From JAIBJN01 sp035762005 (lineage in GTDB: Bacteria; Actinomycetota; Thermoleophilia; Gaiellales; Gaiellaceae), in the NCBI GenBank assembly GCA_035762005.1, contig DASTQA010000060.1, forward strand, positions 16,501 through 80,500: DNA of 64,000 nucleotides, read 5' to 3'. This document shows positions 17,329 through 25,985 of this stretch, piece after piece (position 1 is the first letter of the stretch; the number at the start of each line of letters is the position of its first letter). Below the pieces are notes generated by a model, which had not been told where the DNA came from, made no database searches, and saw nothing but the letters and a program-made list of their open reading frames with translations. The translations under genes and the position numbers were made by a program.

Positions 17329-18523
17329 GTTCTCGGGGGCGGAGATGGAGCGCCGCTACCGCCTCGCGCGCGGCCTCATGCGCGAGCACGAGCTCTCGGC
17401 CCTCGTCGTCTTCGGCAACTCGGGGACGAACCGCGCGAACATGGCCAACCCGTTCTGGCTCTCGAACCACCTCGACCTCCACCACTGCTACCTCGTCGTC
17501 CCGCTCGACGAGGAGCAGGAGACGGCGCTCTACACCGGCCTCACGAACCACGTGCCGAACGCCCGCGAGGTGAGCGACGTGCCGATCGTCGAGTGGGGCG
17601 GCTACGCCCCCGCCGAGCGCGTGGCCGGGCGCCTGCGCGAGCTCGGGGTCACGGAGGGGCGCGCCGGCCTCGTCGGCGTGAACGCGACGTTCGCCATGGG
17701 CATGCCCTACGCCCACCACGCGCTCCTGCGCGAGGAGCTGCCGGGGCTCGAGCTCGTGGACGTGACGCTGCCGTACGCCCGCCTCCGCCTCGTCAAGTCG
17801 GAGGAGGAGGTCGGGTGGCTGCGCAAGGCCGCCGAGCTCACGGACCGCGCGATCGTCGCGCTCGCCGAGGGCGCGCGCCCGGGCATGAGCGACGTCGAGC
17901 TCGTCGCGCTCGCCGAGGCGGCCTACCGGCCCGAGGGGGGCATGCCGCGGATCATGTTCCTCCGCTCGATGGCGATGGCGGACCCGAACGGCTGCCTCCC
18001 CGCGCAGACCCCGTCCCACCGGCGCATCGCGGCCGGCGACGTGATCATCACGGAGTTCAGCGCCTCCTACTGGGGCTACACGGGGCAGATCCAGCGGCCC
18101 GTCTTCGTGCAGGCCGAGCCGACCGACGAGTGGCAGCGGCTGTTCGACGTCGCGCTCGCAGCCTACGACCGCATCGTCGACGTGCTGCGGGACGGGGCGA
18201 CAGAAGCCGACGTCATCCGCGCCGGCTCGATCGTCGGCGAGGCCGGCTACGCGATCTACGACGACCTCGTCCACGGCTACGGAGTCGACATCATGCCGCC
18301 CATCGTCGACCGCTCCTGCACGCGCTGGTGGCCGTGGGACGACAGGCGCCCCGCGCCCGCCGGACGGCGCTTCGAGGAGGGGATGGCGGTCGTCGTCCAG
18401 CCGAATCCGATCACCCCCGACGAGCGGATGGGACTCCAGCTCGGCCAGCTCACGATCGTGCGGTCGGACCGGGCCGAGTCGCTCCACTCCGTGCCCTTCG
18501 AGCCGCTGGTGGCCGCCTCGTGA
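17318..18523 (+). CDS. M24 family protein with degenerate metal site (creatinase-like)
   Basis: 401 residues with both domains of the creatinase/prolidase fold. By eye four of the five metal-ligand positions are substituted: Glu246 for Asp (ITEFSAS), Gln257 for Asp (GYTGQIQRP), Gln361 for Glu (VVVQPNP) and Gly376 for Glu (LQLGQL); only His319 (VHGYGV) is kept. Creatinase itself works without metal, so this may be a metal-independent amidinohydrolase-like or lyase-like enzyme, not a peptidase. GTG start overlapping the hydrolase gene by 11 bases; its stop overlaps the next start by four. It is the third M24 gene within 17 kb. Confidence 0.87.
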   Translation: MWDRFSGAEMERRYRLARGLMREHELSALVVFGNSGTNRANMANPFWLSNHLDLHHCYLVVPLDEEQETALYTGLTNHVPNAREVSDVPIVEWGGYAPAERVAGRLRELGVTEGRAGLVGVNATFAMGMPYAHHALLREELPGLELVDVTLPYARLRLVKSEEEVGWLRKAAELTDRAIVALAEGARPGMSDVELVALAEAAYRPEGGMPRIMFLRSMAMADPNGCLPAQTPSHRRIAAGDVIITEFSASYWGYTGQIQRPVFVQAEPTDEWQRLFDVALAAYDRIVDVLRDGATEADVIRAGSIVGEAGYAIYDDLVHGYGVDIMPPIVDRSCTRWWPWDDRRPAPAGRRFEEGMAVVVQPNPITPDERMGLQLGQLTIVRSDRAESLHSVPFEPLVAAS

Positions 18524-19539
18524 AGCCGGTCGGCGTCGCGCTCGTCGGCACCGGCATGTGGGCCGGGCGGGTCGCCGCGGCGGTCGGGCGAGCCGGCTCA
18601 CTCGAGCTCGTGACCTGCTTCAGCCGGGACGCCGGCAAGCGAGCGGCCTTCGCGGCCGAGGCCGGGTGCGAGGCGGCGTCGTCCCTCGAGGCGGTGCTCG
18701 GCGACGCGCGGGTCGAGGCCGTGCTCCTCGTGACGCCGAACGCCGTCCACGCCGAGCAGGCCGTCGCCTGCGCGGAGCGGGGCAAGCACGTCTTCGTCGA
18801 GAAGCCGATCGCGGACACGCTCGCGGACGGGCGCGCGATCCGGGAGGCCTGCGACTCCGCCGGGGTCACGCTCCTCGTGGGGCACTGCTTCCGCCGGCTC
18901 GGCGCCGCGCGGGCGGTCGAGCGCCTCCTGCGCGAGGGCACGCTCGGGCGGGTCGTCCTCGCCGAGGCGAACTTCTCGCTCGCCGGGACGCTCCGGCCCG
19001 GCATGTGGCGCTACCACCGCGAGACGTGCCCGGGCGGGCCGCTCCTCCAGCTCGGCGTCCACCACGCGGACACGCTCCTGCACTGGCTCGGGCCGGCGGC
19101 GAGGGTGCAGGGCTCCTTCGCGCGCCTCGTCACCGACGCGGAGATCGACGACCTCGGCGTCGCGCTCGTCGAGCACGAGTCCGGCGCGCGCTCGACGATC
19201 GCGTCGAGCTACGTCTCGCCGAAGACCTTCTCCGCACGGGTCCTGGGGACGGAGGGCGTGCTCGACTACCTCACCGACATGTCCGTGTGGCCCCGGGCGG
19301 AGCTCGTGGACGGCGCGACCACCCTCCGGCTGACGACGGCGGACGGGACGAGCGACGTGCCGTTCGAGGAGCGGGACATGCTCGTTGAGGAGCTGGACGA
19401 GCTCGCCCGCTGCGTGCGCGGCGAGGCCGAGCCGGAGACCGGGGCGGACGCGGGCCTCGACGCGCTCGCGCTCGTGCTCGGGGCGATCGAGTCGCACGCG
19501 GGCGGCCGGGCCGTCTCCCTGGGAGCCCGCGTCGGCTGA
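18520..19539 (+). CDS. Gfo/Idh/MocA family NAD(P)-dependent oxidoreductase
   Basis: 339 residues. N-terminal Rossmann fold (VALVGTGMWAGRVAAAV), the family motif HVFVEKPIADTLADG (EKP with the catalytic Lys) and the C-terminal alpha/beta sheet domain with GGPLLQLGVHHADTLLHWLG. Members oxidise sugars, inositols or related hydroxyl compounds, or act as reductases of imines and tetrapyrroles. GTG start overlapping the M24 stop (GTGA). It is followed immediately by the molybdenum hydroxylase large subunit, for which no normal start codon exists after this stop. Confidence 0.9.
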   Translation: MKPVGVALVGTGMWAGRVAAAVGRAGSLELVTCFSRDAGKRAAFAAEAGCEAASSLEAVLGDARVEAVLLVTPNAVHAEQAVACAERGKHVFVEKPIADTLADGRAIREACDSAGVTLLVGHCFRRLGAARAVERLLREGTLGRVVLAEANFSLAGTLRPGMWRYHRETCPGGPLLQLGVHHADTLLHWLGPAARVQGSFARLVTDAEIDDLGVALVEHESGARSTIASSYVSPKTFSARVLGTEGVLDYLTDMSVWPRAELVDGATTLRLTTADGTSDVPFEERDMLVEELDELARCVRGEAEPETGADAGLDALALVLGAIESHAGGRAVSLGARVG

Positions 19540-19540
19540 G

Positions 19541-21709
19541 TCCTGGATCGGCCGCCCCCTGCCGCGCCGTGAGGACGCCCGCTTCCTCCGCGGCGAGGCG
19601 ACCTACCTCGACGACATCGAGCTCCCCGGCCTCCTGGAGGTCGCCTTCGTCCGCAGCCCGTTCGCGCACGCCCGCGTCGGCGCGATCGACACGGCCGCCG
19701 CGAGCGCCGTGCCGGGCGTCGCCGCCGTCCTCACGGGGGCCGACCTGGAAGGCAGGGCGCGCCCGCTCCCCACCGGGAGCGTCGAGGACGGCGTCGTCGC
19801 CGACGCCGGCCACCCGGTCCTGGCGCGGGGGAAGGTGCGCTACGCCGGGGAGCCGGTGGCGATCGTCGTCGCTCGGAGCCGTGCCCTCGCCGAGGACGCG
19901 GCCGAGCTCGTCGAGGTCGAGTACGACCCGCTCGAGCCCGTGCTGGACCCGCGCACCGCGGGCGGGGCGCCGCTCCTCCACGACCACGTGCCCGGGAACG
20001 TCCTCGTCAGCTGGGCGAGGACGAGCGGGGACGTCGAGGGCGCGTTCTCGCGGGCGGACCGGGTCGTCGCCCAGTCGTTCCACATCCCGCGCCTCGTCGC
20101 CGCGCCGATCGAGGCGCGGGGAGCGATCGCCCGCCACGAGGTTCGGGAGGACGTCCTTACCGTCTGGTGCTCCGCGCAGGACCCGCACCGCCCGCTCGCC
20201 CAGCTCGGCGCCGCGCTCGACCGTGATCCCGACCGGCTGCGGGTCGTCGTGCCCGACGTGGGCGGCGCCTTCGGGAGCAAGGGGGCGGTTGGGGTCGAGG
20301 TGGCTGCCGTGGCCGCGGCCGCGGTCGAGCTCGGCCTCCCGCTTCGCTGGACGGAGGACCGGGCCGAGAACTTCCTCTCCGCCTACCAGGGCCGGGGCCT
20401 CGACGCCGACGTCGAGCTCGCGCTCGCGGTCGACGGCCGCATCCTCGGCCTTCGCGCCGTGCTCTACGCCGACCTCGGCGGCTACCTCTACCCCACGACC
20501 GCGGTCGCCCCGCACACCACCGCGATGCTCCTGACCGGCGCCTACGCGATCCCCGCGGCGGCCGTGCAGGTCATTGGCGCGGCGACGACGAAGGTGCCGA
20601 CGGGCCCCTACCGCGGCGCCGGCCGGCCCGAGGCCGCCTTCCTCGTCGAGCGCATGGTCGACCTCGCCGCGCGCGACCTCGGCCTCGAGCCGGTCGAGCT
20701 GCGGCGGCGCAACTTCGTCCCGCCGGAGGCGTTCCCGTACGAGACGCCCATGGGCTGGACGTACGACTCGGGAGACTTCGAGCGCTGCCTCGACACGGCG
20801 CTCGAGCTCGTCGGGCTGGACCGGTGGCGGGCGGAACGGGAGCGAGCGCGTGCCGAGGGCCGGCTCGTCGGCATCGGGATCGGCATGTACATCGAGCGGG
20901 CGGGCGGGCTCTGGGAGAGTGCCGAGGCGCGCCTCGAGCCGGACGGCCGGCTCCTCGTGCGGACGGGCTCCTCGCCGCACGGCCAGGGGCACGAGACGAC
21001 GTTCGCGCAGATCGCGGCCGAGGAGCTCGGGATCGACCCGGCCGCCGTCGAGGTCCGCTGGGGCGACTCGCTCGCCGGGCCGGCCGGGGTCGGGACGTTC
21101 GCGAGCCGCTCGGTCGCCATGGGCGGCTCCGCCCTGGTCGTCGCGCTGCGCGAGCTGAAGGAGAGGGCGGCCGGGGCGGGCGTCGGCGTCCTCGAGCTCG
21201 CCGCCTCCGAGGGCGGCCTCGAGGTCTCCGCGCGGTTCGGCTCGGGGCTCGTCTTCGCCTCGGGCGCCTACGTCGCCGTCGTCGAGGTCCGGCGCGCGAC
21301 CGGCCGGCTCGAGGTGCTTCACCTCGCCGCCGTCGACGACTCGGGGCGCATCGTCAACCCGCTCCTCGCCGAGGGCCAGGTGCTGGGCGCGACCGTCCAG
21401 GGGCTCGGGCAGTGCCTCGTCGAGGAGGCCGTCCACGACGAGGAGGGTCAGCTCACGACCGCGAACTTCGCCGACTACAGCCTGCTCACCGCCGCGGAGC
21501 TCCCGCCGATCGAGAGCCGCTTCGTCGAGACGCTCTCGCCGCTCAACCCCCTCGGCGCGAAGGGGATCGGCGAGGGAGGGGCGATCGCCACGCCGGCCGC
21601 GGTCGCGAACGCCGTCGCCGACGCCCTCGCCCCGATCGGCGTGCGCCACGTCGACCCGCCCTTCACCGAGCCGAAGCTCTGGCGGCTCCTGCGCGAGGCG
21701 GGAGCGTGA
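19541..21709 (+). CDS. Xanthine-dehydrogenase-family large subunit (molybdopterin-binding); start codon unclear
   Basis: About 720 residues of the molybdenum-cofactor subunit of the xanthine dehydrogenase/CO dehydrogenase family. Homology begins at WIGRPLPRREDARFLRG; also GGAFGSKGAVG, GPYRGAGRPEAAF (not the CoxL AYRCSFR motif, so not an aerobic CO dehydrogenase), and the catalytic GAKGIGEGG near the C-terminus with the active Glu. No in-frame ATG, GTG or TTG lies between the previous gene's stop and the first conserved residues; the nearest upstream is TTG 19385, 155 bases inside the Gfo/Idh gene. The coordinate given marks the start of plausible protein, not a start codon. It partners with the two following subunits to hydroxylate an unknown carbon, possibly of an N-heterocycle or aldehyde. 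Confidence 0.88.
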   Translation, partial: SWIGRPLPRREDARFLRGEATYLDDIELPGLLEVAFVRSPFAHARVGAIDTAAASAVPGVAAVLTGADLEGRARPLPTGSVEDGVVADAGHPVLARGKVRYAGEPVAIVVARSRALAEDAAELVEVEYDPLEPVLDPRTAGGAPLLHDHVPGNVLVSWARTSGDVEGAFSRADRVVAQSFHIPRLVAAPIEARGAIARHEVREDVLTVWCSAQDPHRPLAQLGAALDRDPDRLRVVVPDVGGAFGSKGAVGVEVAAVAAAAVELGLPLRWTEDRAENFLSAYQGRGLDADVELALAVDGRILGLRAVLYADLGGYLYPTTAVAPHTTAMLLTGAYAIPAAAVQVIGAATTKVPTGPYRGAGRPEAAFLVERMVDLAARDLGLEPVELRRRNFVPPEAFPYETPMGWTYDSGDFERCLDTALELVGLDRWRAERERARAEGRLVGIGIGMYIERAGGLWESAEARLEPDGRLLVRTGSSPHGQGHETTFAQIAAEELGIDPAAVEVRWGDSLAGPAGVGTFASRSVAMGGSALVVALRELKERAAGAGVGVLELAASEGGLEVSARFGSGLVFASGAYVAVVEVRRATGRLEVLHLAAVDDSGRIVNPLLAEGQVLGATVQGLGQCLVEEAVHDEEGQLTTANFADYSLLTAAELPPIESRFVETLSPLNPLGAKGIGEGGAIATPAAVANAVADALAPIGVRHVDPPFTEPKLWRLLREAGA

Positions 21710-22563
21710 AGCCGGCGCCCTTCGCGTACGACGCGCCCGGAACGCTCGCCGAGGCGCTCGCGCTCCTCGCGGCCGAGGGCGAGGACGTGAAGCCGCTCGC
21801 CGGCGGGCAGAGCCTCGTCCCGCTCCTCAACTTCCGCCTGGCGCGGCCCGACCGGCTCGTCGACCTGAACCGCGTCGAGGAGCTCGCCTACCTGCGCCGC
21901 GACGGCGACGTCCTGCGGATCGGGGCGCTCGCGCGGACGCGCGCGCTCGAGCGCTCGCCGGACGTCGCTGCCGGCTGGCCGCTCCTCGCCGACGCGGCGC
22001 GGCTCGTCGGCCACCCGCAGATCCGCGCGCGCGGGACGGTCTGCGGCTCGGTCGCGCACGCGGATCCCGCCGCCGAGCTGCCGGCGGCGCTCGCCGCGCT
22101 CGACGCGCGCTTCCACGTGCGCTCCGCGCGCGGAGCGCGCACGCTCTCGTCGAGGGAGCTCTTCGTCTCCTACTTCACGACGGCGCTCGAGCCGGACGAG
22201 CTGCTCGTCGAGATCGAGGTGCCGTCCCTGCCGCCGCGCACGGGCGCCGCGTTCGTCGAGCACGCGCGGACGCACGGTGACTTCGCCCTCGGCGGCGCCG
22301 CGGCGGTGGTCTCGCTGGACGGGTCCGGTCTCTGCGAGCAGGCGCGCCTGGCGCTCGTGGCCGCCGGCGCTGTGCCGCTGCGAGCCGCCGACGCCGAGCG
22401 CCTGCTCGCCGGCTCGCGCCCGGACGCGCGCGCCGTCGAGGCGGCCGCGGATGCCGCCGTCCGCGGCCTCCACCTCGGCGGTGAGGACGCCTGGCGACGC
22501 GCGCTCCTCCGGGAGACGGCCCGGCAGGCGCTCGAGAGGGCGGCGGCGAGGTCGGCGGCGTGA
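21706..22563 (+). CDS. Xanthine-dehydrogenase-family FAD-binding subunit
   Basis: 285 residues, CoxM/NdhM-like middle subunit. FAD-binding motifs PLAGGQSLVPLLNFRLARPD and HPQIRARGTVCGSVAHADPAAELP are diagnostic, followed by the C-terminal CO-dehydrogenase-flavoprotein domain. It carries electrons from the iron-sulfur subunit to its acceptor. GTG start overlaps the large-subunit stop (GTGA); its stop overlaps the next GTG by four bases. Gene order is large-medium-small. Confidence 0.93.
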   Translation: MKPAPFAYDAPGTLAEALALLAAEGEDVKPLAGGQSLVPLLNFRLARPDRLVDLNRVEELAYLRRDGDVLRIGALARTRALERSPDVAAGWPLLADAARLVGHPQIRARGTVCGSVAHADPAAELPAALAALDARFHVRSARGARTLSSRELFVSYFTTALEPDELLVEIEVPSLPPRTGAAFVEHARTHGDFALGGAAAVVSLDGSGLCEQARLALVAAGAVPLRAADAERLLAGSRPDARAVEAAADAAVRGLHLGGEDAWRRALLRETARQALERAAARSAA

Positions 22564-23042
22564 CGAGCCGGATCGCCGTGGAGCTCAACGGCCGCCTCTA
22601 CGAGGGCGACGTCGAGCCGCGGACGCTCCTCTCGGACTTCATCCGCCACGGCGCCGGCCTCACCGGCACGCACGTCGGCTGCGAGCACGGGGTCTGCGGC
22701 GCCTGCACGGTCCAGCTCGAGGGCGAGCCGGTGCGCTCCTGCCTCATGCTGGCCGTCCAGGCCGACGGCCGCTCGCTCCGGACGGTGGAGGGGCTCGCGC
22801 CCGCGGGCGGGCTCCACCCGATCCAGGCGGCGTTCCAGGAGCGGCACGCGCTCCAGTGCGGCTTCTGCACCCCGGGCTTCCTCCTCAGCATCGAGGCGTT
22901 CCTCCGCGAGCGGCCCGACCCCGGCGCGGCGGAGATCCGCGAGGCGCTCGCGGGCAACCTCTGCCGCTGCACGGGCTACCGGGCGATCGTCGAGGCGGTC
23001 GAGCTCGCCGCCGAGCGCCTGCGCGCCGGCCGCGGGGCCTAG
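22560..23042 (+). CDS. Xanthine-dehydrogenase-family [2Fe-2S] subunit
   Basis: 160 residues with two [2Fe-2S] sites: plant-type cluster CEHGVCGACTVQL plus a later Cys (VRSCLM), and the second cluster in the helical domain QCGFCTPGF and LCRCTGY. It passes electrons from the molybdenum centre to the flavin subunit. GTG start overlaps the FAD subunit by four bases. It converges with a minus-strand cupin, overlapping by four bases, which marks the end of this plus-strand transcript. Confidence 0.95.
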   Translation: MTSRIAVELNGRLYEGDVEPRTLLSDFIRHGAGLTGTHVGCEHGVCGACTVQLEGEPVRSCLMLAVQADGRSLRTVEGLAPAGGLHPIQAAFQERHALQCGFCTPGFLLSIEAFLRERPDPGAAEIREALAGNLCRCTGYRAIVEAVELAAERLRAGRGA

Positions 23043-23440
23043 TCGGCGAACGGCTCGACTTCGTAGCCGGCGGCTTCGAGGGAGCCCGCGCCCGCCCAGC
23101 CCCAGATGAGCTCGACGTCCGCCTCGCCCGTGTTGTCGAAGCCGTGCCAGTCGCCGGCGGGGGTGAAGATGACGTCGCCGGCGGCGGCCGGCTCCATGCC
23201 CTCGTTCGTGTGCACGAGGCCGCTGCCCGAGAGGACGAGGAGGAACTCGTCGCACGCGAGGTGACGGTGGCGGTCGTGCTTCGCGCCCGGCGGGAGGACG
23301 GTGCGCCCGAAGACGAGGCGCTTCGAGCCGGCCGAGGCCTCGTCGACGAGGAACTGCACCCGCATGTCGACCCAGCCCTCGTCCTCGCGCAGGCCCTCGG
23401 CGAGGGGGACGTCGGCAACCCGCGTGCGGTACCGGGGCAT
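23039..23440 (-). CDS. Cupin-domain protein
   Basis: 133 residues. Cupin motif 1 GAKHDRHRHLACDEFLLVLSG has the two-histidine pattern plus Glu, and motif 2 reads PAGDWHGFDNTGEADVELIWGWAG with the third His. This metal-competent cupin could be a dioxygenase, isomerase or lyase. ATG start immediately after the stop of the dehydrogenase gene upstream on the same strand (TAG then ATG), so both are one transcript. It converges on the molybdenum hydroxylase operon. Confidence 0.82.
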   Translation of the reverse strand: MPRYRTRVADVPLAEGLREDEGWVDMRVQFLVDEASAGSKRLVFGRTVLPPGAKHDRHRHLACDEFLLVLSGSGLVHTNEGMEPAAAGDVIFTPAGDWHGFDNTGEADVELIWGWAGAGSLEAAGYEVEPFAD

Positions 23441-24370
23441 CTAGGGCCCGGGCTCCCGCATCCCGGCGAGGCCGTTCAGCGCCCGGAAGACCTCGTAGAC
23501 GACGGCGAAGTCGTACTGCTCGAGGCCCATCCCGCGCGCGGCCGTGAGGAGCTCGTTCGCCGCCGTGGAGGTGGGGAGGGGCGTGGCGAGCCGCTTCCCG
23601 GTCGCGAGGCCGAGCGTCATGTCCTTCTGCTGGAGGTTGACGTTCGACCAGGCCTCGGCCGGCATGTTGCCCTCGAGGACGAACGGGCCCCGGTACCGGA
23701 GCATCGGCGAGGAGACGACGCTCTGGAGCAGCGCCTCGACCGCGACCTCGCGCCTGACGCCGCCCTTCTCGGCCATGGCGACGTTCTCGCAGAAGGCGAC
23801 CATCTCCGCGACGAGCGTGTTGTTGATGGCGAGCTTGACGAGCAGCGCCTGCCCGTTCTCGCCGATGTGCATCACCTTCGGCCCGATGTCGAGGAGGACG
23901 GGCCGGACGCGCTCGTAGGCGGCCGCGTCCCCGCCGACCATGATCGCGAGCTGCCCGGCGTCGAGCGTCGCGATGCTCCCCGAGACGGGGGCGTCGAGCA
24001 TGAAGCCGCCCCGGGCCGCGTAGCCTTCCGCGAGCCGCGCGCTCACGGCGGGGTCGATCGTGCTCATCTCGACGAGGATCCCGCCGGGGGGGATGCCGAG
24101 GAGCAGCCCGTGCTCGCCCTCGACGACGGCCTCGACCGCGGCGGTGTCCGTCACCATGGAGAAGACGACGTCCGCGGCCCGGGCGACGTCGGCGGGCGAG
24201 CCCTCGACGACGAGACCGGCCTCGGCGAGCTCGTCCGCCTTCTCCCGGGTGCGGTTCCACCCGTGGACAGCGTGACCCGCGGCGAGGAGGCGGCGCGCGA
24301 TCCGGCTCCCCATGGAGCCGAGACCGACGAAGCCGACCGTCGAGCCCGGGCTAGCCGACCGCGTCGACAA
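23441..24370 (-). CDS. 3-hydroxyisobutyrate dehydrogenase-like NAD(P)-dependent oxidoreductase
   Basis: 309-residue beta-hydroxyacid dehydrogenase: Rossmann site GFVGLGSMGSRIARRL with NRT after strand two (NADP-type selection), substrate motif DAPVSGSI, catalytic Lys in ALLVKLAINN, and the later QQKDMTLGL. Substrates of this family include 3-hydroxyisobutyrate, tartronate semialdehyde and 6-phosphogluconate-like acids. The TTG at 24370 lies 20 bases inside the end of pckA and is the only start that keeps the Rossmann strand. It is cotranscribed with pckA and with the cupin downstream. Confidence 0.9.
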   Translation of the reverse strand: MSTRSASPGSTVGFVGLGSMGSRIARRLLAAGHAVHGWNRTREKADELAEAGLVVEGSPADVARAADVVFSMVTDTAAVEAVVEGEHGLLLGIPPGGILVEMSTIDPAVSARLAEGYAARGGFMLDAPVSGSIATLDAGQLAIMVGGDAAAYERVRPVLLDIGPKVMHIGENGQALLVKLAINNTLVAEMVAFCENVAMAEKGGVRREVAVEALLQSVVSSPMLRYRGPFVLEGNMPAEAWSNVNLQQKDMTLGLATGKRLATPLPTSTAANELLTAARGMGLEQYDFAVVYEVFRALNGLAGMREPGP

Positions 24371-25895
24371 TGCCGGCGCTGAGGCTCTCGAAGCCGCTCA
24401 GGAACTCGCGCCGCTCGCCGCGCAGGCGCTCGGTCTGCCGCTCGTACTCGTCCTTCCGCCCCTGCGACTCGTAGAGCTCGCGCGGGCGCAGCACGGCCTC
24501 GTCCGCGGCTTCGATCCCGGGCACGTGGCGGGCGATGCGGTAGCCGAAGTCAGGGTCGTCCTGCCACTCGATCGTGCCCTCCGCGATCCCCTTGACGATC
24601 GCGGACGAGTGCGCGATCCGGACCTTCCGCGAGCGCTCGTCCGAGGCGGCGCCGCCGACGGTGCCCGTGTTCATGAGGTAGACCTCGAGCGGGTTCTCCC
24701 CGAGGAGCTCGAGGAAGCGGTTGCCCTGGAGGTCGTGCGGGAGCGGGAAGAAGGGGTTCGTTCCCGGCACGCGGAGGAACTTGCCCTCCTCGGCGGCGCC
24801 CCCGGCCGCCGTCCCGGTCGTCTCCCCGAGCATGAAGAAGGCGGCCGCCTGCGGCCCCTCGAGCTTGGCGACGGCCGGGATGATGCCCCCGTTCCGGTTC
24901 AGGATGAGGAGGAAGTGGGCCTCGTCGATCGGACGCTCCGCCGCCGACTCGATCACCTCGAACGGGAACGTCGCGCGCCCGTTCTTCGTGTAGCTCTCGT
25001 CGTAGAAGTCCACCTCGTCGCCCGTCTGCGACACGTTCTCGAGGTACGAGCGAGGCTGCGTGACTGCGCCGTGGATCGCGGGCTCGTCCTCCGGGTTGAG
25101 CGCGAACGTCTTGGCGAAGCACCCGTTCTCCGTCGCGTAGACGCTGCCGTCCGGCATCCACGCGACGAAGTCGTCCTGGACCGGAAGCGAGCCGTTCTGG
25201 CGGGTGAACGTCGTCGTCGTCTTGCCCGTGCCGGAAAGCCCGACGATCATGGCGACGCGCTCGCCGCGCGCGGTGGGGATCACCTTGCAGCCCGCATGGA
25301 GCGGGATGCCGCCCCGGTCGTAGACGAGCTTGTTCCACATGCGGAGGATCCCCTTCTTCGACTCGCCGAAGTAGTCGGAGTTGAGGACGCGGTTCACGCC
25401 CTGCTCGAGGTCGACGAGGATGAGGCGGTCCTCCGGCCAGCCGGGCGCCTCGAGGTTCGGCGTGTACACGACCGTCAGCTCCGGCTCGAAGCTCTCCGGG
25501 TCGTCGACCGAAAACCAGAGCTGCTGCTGCATGCCGGCGATGTTGGCGTTCGCGGCCTCGATGTAGAGGCGCACCGGCACCCGGAACTCGGGCTGCGCGC
25601 CCAGGTAGCCGTCGAGGACGATCATCTCCTGCTCGGCGATGTACGCGTCCTGCTGCTCGGCCCACTGGGCCGCGTGCTCGCGGGAGACCGTGTTCTCGAG
25701 GCCCGGGTCCGGATGGTCGGTGACGATGAACGTCGACGGGGTCGAGCGGGCGAGGACGCGGGTCTGGACGTTGACGTTGCCGTACTTCGTCCACTGGGCC
25801 GTCGGCATCGTCGCGGCGAGCTGCTGGAGCTCCTCGGGGCTCGGGTTCACGAGCGAGCGGGCCGCCTGCGGCAGGCGGAAGGCCATCTTCGCCAT
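24351..25895 (-). CDS. pckA: Phosphoenolpyruvate carboxykinase (ATP)
   Basis: 514 residues; converts oxaloacetate plus ATP to phosphoenolpyruvate, the first step of gluconeogenesis. The ATP-type enzyme is shown by the P-loop VGLSGTGKTTT, the kinase-2 region DDFVAWMPDGSVYATENGC and the RSYLENVS motif. Length is in the usual 510-540 range. A near-perfect -10 box TAAGAT sits six bases before the ATG with no Shine-Dalgarno, suggesting a leaderless mRNA. It fits a lifestyle growing on acids or amino compounds fed through the TCA cycle, as the neighbouring catabolic genes imply. Confidence 0.96.
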   Translation of the reverse strand: MAKMAFRLPQAARSLVNPSPEELQQLAATMPTAQWTKYGNVNVQTRVLARSTPSTFIVTDHPDPGLENTVSREHAAQWAEQQDAYIAEQEMIVLDGYLGAQPEFRVPVRLYIEAANANIAGMQQQLWFSVDDPESFEPELTVVYTPNLEAPGWPEDRLILVDLEQGVNRVLNSDYFGESKKGILRMWNKLVYDRGGIPLHAGCKVIPTARGERVAMIVGLSGTGKTTTTFTRQNGSLPVQDDFVAWMPDGSVYATENGCFAKTFALNPEDEPAIHGAVTQPRSYLENVSQTGDEVDFYDESYTKNGRATFPFEVIESAAERPIDEAHFLLILNRNGGIIPAVAKLEGPQAAAFFMLGETTGTAAGGAAEEGKFLRVPGTNPFFPLPHDLQGNRFLELLGENPLEVYLMNTGTVGGAASDERSRKVRIAHSSAIVKGIAEGTIEWQDDPDFGYRIARHVPGIEAADEAVLRPRELYESQGRKDEYERQTERLRGERREFLSGFESLSAGIVDAVG

Positions 25896-25901
25896 CCCGG
25901 C

Positions 25902-25907
25902 ATCTTA
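25902..25907 (-). promoter_or_regulatory. -10 box of pckA, probable leaderless promoter
   Basis: TAAGAT on the minus strand ends six bases before the pckA ATG, which puts the expected transcription start at or next to the start codon. No ribosome-binding sequence lies between. A -35 box is not clear. Confidence 0.55.
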
Positions 25908-25985
25908 CCGGGGTGCGGCCGCCGCTCGGCCGCGAGAGACGCGCGGCGGATTGCGCGGAGCGCCGGAAGCCGGTAGGAAGAGAGG

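Noticed and set aside
19541..23042. Aerobic CO dehydrogenase (coxLMS)
   Set aside because: The large subunit has GPYRGAGRPE instead of the CoxL AYRCSFR active-site loop, so CO oxidation is unlikely.
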